Source: an uncultured Caulobacterales bacterium
GTDB taxonomy: Bacteria > Pseudomonadota > Alphaproteobacteria > Caulobacterales > Caulobacteraceae
Direction of reading: 5' to 3'
Assembly: GCA_903840435.1 (NCBI GenBank)
Contig: CAIMFV010000027.1
Span: 88,829 to 152,828 of the forward strand
DNA: 64,000 nucleotides
Shown here: positions 60,257 to 64,000 of the stretch, piece by piece
Layout of the letters: the number at the start of each line of letters is the position of its first letter
Numbering within the stretch: position 1 is the stretch's first letter
Made by a program: the position numbers and the translations under genes
The notes under the pieces: generated by a model
What the model saw: only the letters and a program-made list of their open reading frames with translations
What the model was told of the DNA's origin: nothing
Database searches by the model: none

Positions 60257-62260
60257 TTGACGAAACAGGCCATCGCCCCTTCGGACATCGACGGCCTGTT
60301 GGCCCGCGCGCGTCAATATATTGAAAAAGCTCAACTCTCCCAAGCCATCGATATCTGTGACGCGGTTCTAGACACCGCCACAAACCACGTGGAAGCCCTC
60401 TATATGCGGGCGGTCGCGTTGCATTACCAAAAGCAAATCCCCCAAGCGCTTGCCACCCTTGACCGCTTGATCTCCACGAATGCAAAGTTTGGCCGCGCCT
60501 ATCAGGAACGCGGCCACTGTCTGCGCGACCTTGGCCAATGGCGCGAGGCCTTGAGCGCCTACCAAAGTGCGGTGGCGAACAACCCGGCCTTGGCCGCGAG
60601 TTGGGGGATGTTGGCCGAATTGCACCACCGATTTGGCAATGCAGCCGCCGCGGAATTCGCCAGAGACCAGCACGGCTATCTCAGCCGCCTACCGCCCGAG
60701 CTTTTGAGTGTCGCCAACCTGATCCAAGAGGGGCGATATCTGAAGGCCGAAGCCCTGTGTCGCGCCTTCTTGCAGCGCCATCCCCATCATGTGGAGGCGA
60801 TGCGATTTCTGGCCGATATCGGCAAGCGGTTCAATTCCTATGAGGAATCTGAATTTCTGCTCGAGTCCTGCATTGTGCTCGATCCGGACAATACCAGCGC
60901 CTATGTCGACTATGTTGATATTCTGCATAAACGCCAGAAGTTCGCCAAGGCCCTCGAACAGGCGACGAAGATCAGAACCAAATGGCCGAATATCCCCCAG
61001 TTTGAATTAATTTATGCCAACGAAAACCTCGCCGTCGGCAACTTCGATCAAGCGCTTGAAATCTATCAGTCTTTGGCGGTGGAGACGCCGCATAATCCGA
61101 CAATTCACTTGACGCTTGGCCACGCGCTTAAAACCGTGGGACGACAGTCGGAGGCGGTTTCAGCCTATCGCCAAGCCTATTCGGTTCGGCCCGAATTCGG
61201 TGACGCCTATTGGAGCCTCGCCAATCTGAAGACCTATCGCTTCACCGACGGCGAAATCGACGCCATGCGTCGGTGGCAAGCCGATCCGAGGACGCCGCTG
61301 GTCGACCGTTACCACCTCAGTTTTGCGCTTGGAAAAGGCCTTGAGGATCAAGGGCGTTTTGCCGAATCCTTCAGCCATTACACCACGGGCAATGATCTAA
61401 AGCGCCAAGAGCTTGGCTATGATTGGCGGCGCATTACCAAGGAAATGGCGCTCCAGATCGAACACTGTACGCAAGAGCTGTTCGACGCCAAACGCGGTGC
61501 CGGGGTCAAGGCGCAAGACCCGATCTTTATCGTTGGCCTGCCCCGTGCCGGTTCAACCCTGCTCGAACAGATCCTCGCCTCCCACAGTCAGGTGGAAGGC
61601 ACGATGGAATTGCCCAATATCTTGGCCCTGTCCCATCGCCTCAATGGTCGGCTACGGGTCGAGGATGAGCCTGTCTATCCAAGCAATCTGATCGAGATTG
61701 ACGCAGCCAAGCTCACCACCTTTGGCGAGCACTATCTGCGCGATACGCAAATCCATCGCAAACTTGGTCGCGCGCGCTTCATCGACAAAATGCCCAATAA
61801 TTTCCGTCACATCGGACTTATTCACCTCATCTTGCCGAACGCCAAGATTATCGATGCGCGGCGCAGCGCCATGGGCTGCTGCTTCTCCGGCTTCAAACAA
61901 CTGTTTGCTGAGGGCCAGGAATTTACCTACGGCCAGGAAGAAATTGGCCATTATTACCGCGACTATGTCGGCCTGATGGACCACTGGGATCGCGTGCTGC
62001 CGGGCAAGGTGTTGCGGGTCAATTATGAGGCCGTGGTCAGTAATCTTGAAGACGAAGTGCGGCGTCTGCTCGACTTTTGCGAACTGCCGTTTGAAGAGGC
62101 CTGTATCCATTTCCACCAGACCGAGCGGGCTGTGCGCACCGCCAGCTCCGAACAGGTCCGCCAACCGCTGTTCACCTCGGGTCTCGACCAGTGGACCCAC
62201 TTTTCCGAATTTCTTGATCCCTTGCGCGCCGCACTGGGGCCCGAACTTGTCGCCAGCTAA
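60257..62260 (+). CDS. TPR-domain sulfotransferase
   Basis: A 667-residue cytosolic protein: about ten TPR-like repeats (1-330), then a PAPS-dependent sulfotransferase domain with the 5 prime-phosphosulfate loop GLPRAGSTLLEQ near residue 427 and the 3 prime-phosphate motif DARRSAMGCCFS near 533. The start is TTG 60257 with AGAGGA eight bases upstream; there is no better ATG. In sphingomonads and caulobacters these proteins often sit beside TonB receptors, as here, with unknown acceptor. The nearby APS-type sulfate pathway makes APS but no PAPS, so a CysC must exist elsewhere if this enzyme is active. Confidence 0.86.
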   Translation: MTKQAIAPSDIDGLLARARQYIEKAQLSQAIDICDAVLDTATNHVEALYMRAVALHYQKQIPQALATLDRLISTNAKFGRAYQERGHCLRDLGQWREALSAYQSAVANNPALAASWGMLAELHHRFGNAAAAEFARDQHGYLSRLPPELLSVANLIQEGRYLKAEALCRAFLQRHPHHVEAMRFLADIGKRFNSYEESEFLLESCIVLDPDNTSAYVDYVDILHKRQKFAKALEQATKIRTKWPNIPQFELIYANENLAVGNFDQALEIYQSLAVETPHNPTIHLTLGHALKTVGRQSEAVSAYRQAYSVRPEFGDAYWSLANLKTYRFTDGEIDAMRRWQADPRTPLVDRYHLSFALGKGLEDQGRFAESFSHYTTGNDLKRQELGYDWRRITKEMALQIEHCTQELFDAKRGAGVKAQDPIFIVGLPRAGSTLLEQILASHSQVEGTMELPNILALSHRLNGRLRVEDEPVYPSNLIEIDAAKLTTFGEHYLRDTQIHRKLGRARFIDKMPNNFRHIGLIHLILPNAKIIDARRSAMGCCFSGFKQLFAEGQEFTYGQEEIGHYYRDYVGLMDHWDRVLPGKVLRVNYEAVVSNLEDEVRRLLDFCELPFEEACIHFHQTERAVRTASSEQVRQPLFTSGLDQWTHFSEFLDPLRAALGPELVAS

Positions 62261-62275
62261 AAGGATTTCCCTCCG

Positions 62276-63580
62276 ATGAGCGATGCAACGCTTGCCTCCG
62301 ATGCGACCGCCACAGAGGGTTTGATGCTGCGCTGGTACGTGCTGGGGATCATGTGTCTCGGCTATGCGATTAATATTGCCGACCGCTATGTGGTTTCGAC
62401 CGTCTTGGAGCCGATGCGGATATCTTTGCACCTGACGGATCAGGGCATTAATTTTCTTACCGGCCCAACCCTGGCGGTCTTCTACGTCACGCTGGGAATT
62501 CCACTTAGCCAGTTGGCTGACCGCTCCAATCGTCGCAATATTTTGGCCGCCTCCTTGGTGGCTTGGTCGGCCATGACGGCCTTTTGCGGCCTCTCGGCCA
62601 ATTACCTGCAATTCATGCTGGCGCGCATTGGCGTCGGCGTGGGCGAGGCGGGCGGCACCCCTCCGGCCAACTCGATTATTGCCGATTGTTTCCCGGCCGC
62701 ACGCCGTCCCATGGCCATGACAATTTTTGCCCTTGGCGCGCCCCTCGGAGCCTATATGGGCGCGGATATGGCGGGTTGGGTCGCGGACCACTATGGCTGG
62801 CGCGCGGCGTTTTTGGCCTTGGGCGTTCCGGGATTGATCCTGGGCGTGATCGTCTTCCTGACCATTCGCGAGCCCAAACGCGGACAAAAAGACGCCGTCG
62901 AGGTTTCAGACCATCCGAGCCTCACCCAGTGCCTGACCTTTTTATGGCAGCAGAAGGCGGCGTTTCACGTTGTAATGGGCGGCGGAGTTTCAGCCTTGTG
63001 GGGCTGGGGGTTGATGTGGTTCACGCCCACCTTCCTCCAACGCACCTATCATCTGAGTGTGGGTCAAGCGGGCGCGGTTGTTGGGCCCATCCACCTGATT
63101 GCGGGCTCCATCGCCTCGGTGGTCACAGCGATCTTATTAGGCACCAACGCCTTCAAGGACCCAAGGCGGGTGGTGCTCTTCCTCTTCCTCGGTGTCGGGC
63201 TGGCAACCATCCCGTCCATCATCACCTATTTTACCCACGACCTCGGTCTGGCAACCGCGATGTTGTGGATCTTTATTCCCGCCATCTATTTCTATATCGG
63301 GCCCGCCATGGCCCTGCTGCAAAATCTATCGCCGCCGCGGATGCGGGCGACCTTCATTGCTGTGTCGCTGCTCGTCGCCAACCTGTTTAATCTGGTGGTG
63401 GCCCCCCAAGGCGTCGCCTTTATCAGTGACACCCTTGCCGGCAAGGCTGGCGCCGACGCGGCGTCCTTGCGCATCGCTCTCCTGATCCTTGCACCTTCGG
63501 GCTTTTGGGCAGCATGGCATTATTGGGCGGCTTCACGCACCATCATCGCCGACCAAAAAACCGCCATCGGGACCTTGTAG
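62276..63580 (+). CDS. Spinster-type MFS transporter
   Basis: A 434-residue inner-membrane protein with twelve predicted helices. MFS signatures include DRYVVSTVLEPMR after TM1, PLSQLADRSNRR in the loop between TM2 and TM3, and GVGVGEAGGTPPANSIIADCFP around TM4-5. The spinster-like family exports lipids or amphipathic compounds or takes up organic acids; substrate is not predictable. It starts 15 bases after the sulfotransferase stop, so it is co-transcribed. Together with receptor and sulfotransferase it suggests an uptake/modification module. The repeat array lies right after its stop. Confidence 0.87.
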   Translation: MSDATLASDATATEGLMLRWYVLGIMCLGYAINIADRYVVSTVLEPMRISLHLTDQGINFLTGPTLAVFYVTLGIPLSQLADRSNRRNILAASLVAWSAMTAFCGLSANYLQFMLARIGVGVGEAGGTPPANSIIADCFPAARRPMAMTIFALGAPLGAYMGADMAGWVADHYGWRAAFLALGVPGLILGVIVFLTIREPKRGQKDAVEVSDHPSLTQCLTFLWQQKAAFHVVMGGGVSALWGWGLMWFTPTFLQRTYHLSVGQAGAVVGPIHLIAGSIASVVTAILLGTNAFKDPRRVVLFLFLGVGLATIPSIITYFTHDLGLATAMLWIFIPAIYFYIGPAMALLQNLSPPRMRATFIAVSLLVANLFNLVVAPQGVAFISDTLAGKAGADAASLRIALLILAPSGFWAAWHYWAASRTIIADQKTAIGTL

Positions 63581-63618
63581 GCACTTGGTCATGAGCGGCC
63601 GCCCCCCCCAGCCATCCC

Positions 63619-64000
63619 CCATGCGCTTGCCATCTCCAGATTTCGGCCTTCGCCGGAATGAGCGGGGAAGTATTGGAACCACGATAAATACCGCTCATCC
63701 CGACGGAGGTCGGGATCCAGGTTGCAACCCGCGACGGGTCCGGGTGCTGATAAACTTGAAAGCCATGCGCGCGCCGCCTCTGGATTCCGGCCTTCGCCGG
63801 AATGAGCGGCATAATTTCAACCCCACGATAAACACCGCTCATCCCGACGTAGGTCGGGATCCAGGTTGCAACCCGCGACGGGTCCGGTTGCTGACTAACC
63901 TGAAAGCCATCTGCGCGCCGCCTCTGGATTCCGGCCTTCGCCGGAATGAGCGGCATAATTTCAACCCCACGATAAATACCGCTCATCCCGACCTAGGTCG
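63619..64000. repeat. 144-bp tandem palindromic repeat array (cut by the right edge)
   Basis: At least 2.6 units, each exactly 144 bases apart (matching sites at 63644, 63788 and 63932). Each unit contains two hairpins, ATTCCGG/CCGGAAT and ATCCCGAC/GTCGGGAT, framed by an outer CTGGAT/ATCCAG pair and an ATGAGCGG/CCGCTCAT pair. The first copy is the most diverged. As 144 is a multiple of three, the complement strand reads as a repeated peptide containing PLIPAKAGIQ, characteristic of a widespread proteobacterial intergenic palindrome family, not of a gene. Confidence 0.88.

Noticed and set aside
61652..62887. Minus-strand 411-codon open frame
   Set aside because: Antisense to the sulfotransferase and MFS genes; no family resemblance and unlikely amino-acid mix.
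63543..63986. Minus-strand open frame of 147 codons containing repeated PLIPAKAGIQ
   Set aside because: It is translation of the 144-bp repeat; 144 is divisible by three, which keeps it open. No ribosome site, no folded domain.
63619..64000. Possible CRISPR array
   Set aside because: Period 144 bases with near-identical units and no distinct short spacers; hairpin-rich intergenic repeats explain it.

Overview
The window looks like a chromosomal segment of a GC-rich, flagellated, aerobic alphaproteobacterium, most likely near Caulobacterales (Caulobacteraceae or Hyphomonadaceae). This rests on four things: a TipF-type flagellar EAL protein, a chemotaxis cluster whose order resembles the major Caulobacter che cluster, an Usg-family protein, and a siroheme sulfite reductase operon with DUF2849 and DUF934. 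The genus cannot be fixed by reading alone. No prophage, integrase, transposase or CRISPR array was seen.

Layout. 1-7.7 kb: rpoD (cut by the left edge) and dnaG, a DUF1330 protein, a MaoC protein, msrB, an oligopeptidase B and an XRE regulator. 7.8-11.2 kb: sulfite reduction and siroheme operon (cobA, DUF2849, cysI, DUF934). 11.4-16.7 kb: GcvA-like LysR, tipF, a cupredoxin, a HAD phosphatase, a second MaoC protein and ribF. 16.7-23.9 kb: compact leftward chemotaxis operon STAS-cheY-cheA-cheW-cheR-cheB-cheY-cheD-unknown-Hpt. 24.3 kb: tRNA-Lys(CTT). 24.5-33.7 kb: secreted hydrolase, two amidohydrolases, DUF4112, the FeS photolyase operon (phrB, DUF2256, DUF3833), an MscS channel, and a membrane protein/XRE pair with a palindromic operator.

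34-40 kb: usg, cutC, then a rightward group of glycosylasparaginase-like protein, nucleoside permease (NUP), 2OG-Fe(II) oxygenase and NCS1 nucleobase permease, which I read as a nucleobase or nucleoside uptake and processing module. 39.9-43.1 kb: cysHDN. CysH is of the [4Fe-4S] APS reductase type, CysN has a membrane-like tail and there is no APS kinase; with cysI and cobA this completes sulfate to sulfide through APS. 43.3-48.9 kb: two tandem outer-membrane beta-barrel paralogs, a cold-shock protein, infA, a serine hydrolase and a lone corrinoid protein.

48.9-57 kb: a pair of acyl-CoA dehydrogenases, an unknown protein, a PDZ aspartyl protease, and a two-gene operon (Rieske oxygenase plus a Cys/Met-metabolism PLP enzyme) divergent from a LysR regulator. 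57.5-63.6 kb: TonB-dependent receptor, TPR-sulfotransferase and spinster-type MFS transporter in a row. 63.6-64.0 kb: a 144-bp tandem array of palindromic IPAKAGIQ-type repeats running off the right edge.

The least explained items are the sulfur/Rieske operon, the nucleobase oxygenase module, the cheU-position protein, the CysN tail and the paired barrel proteins.
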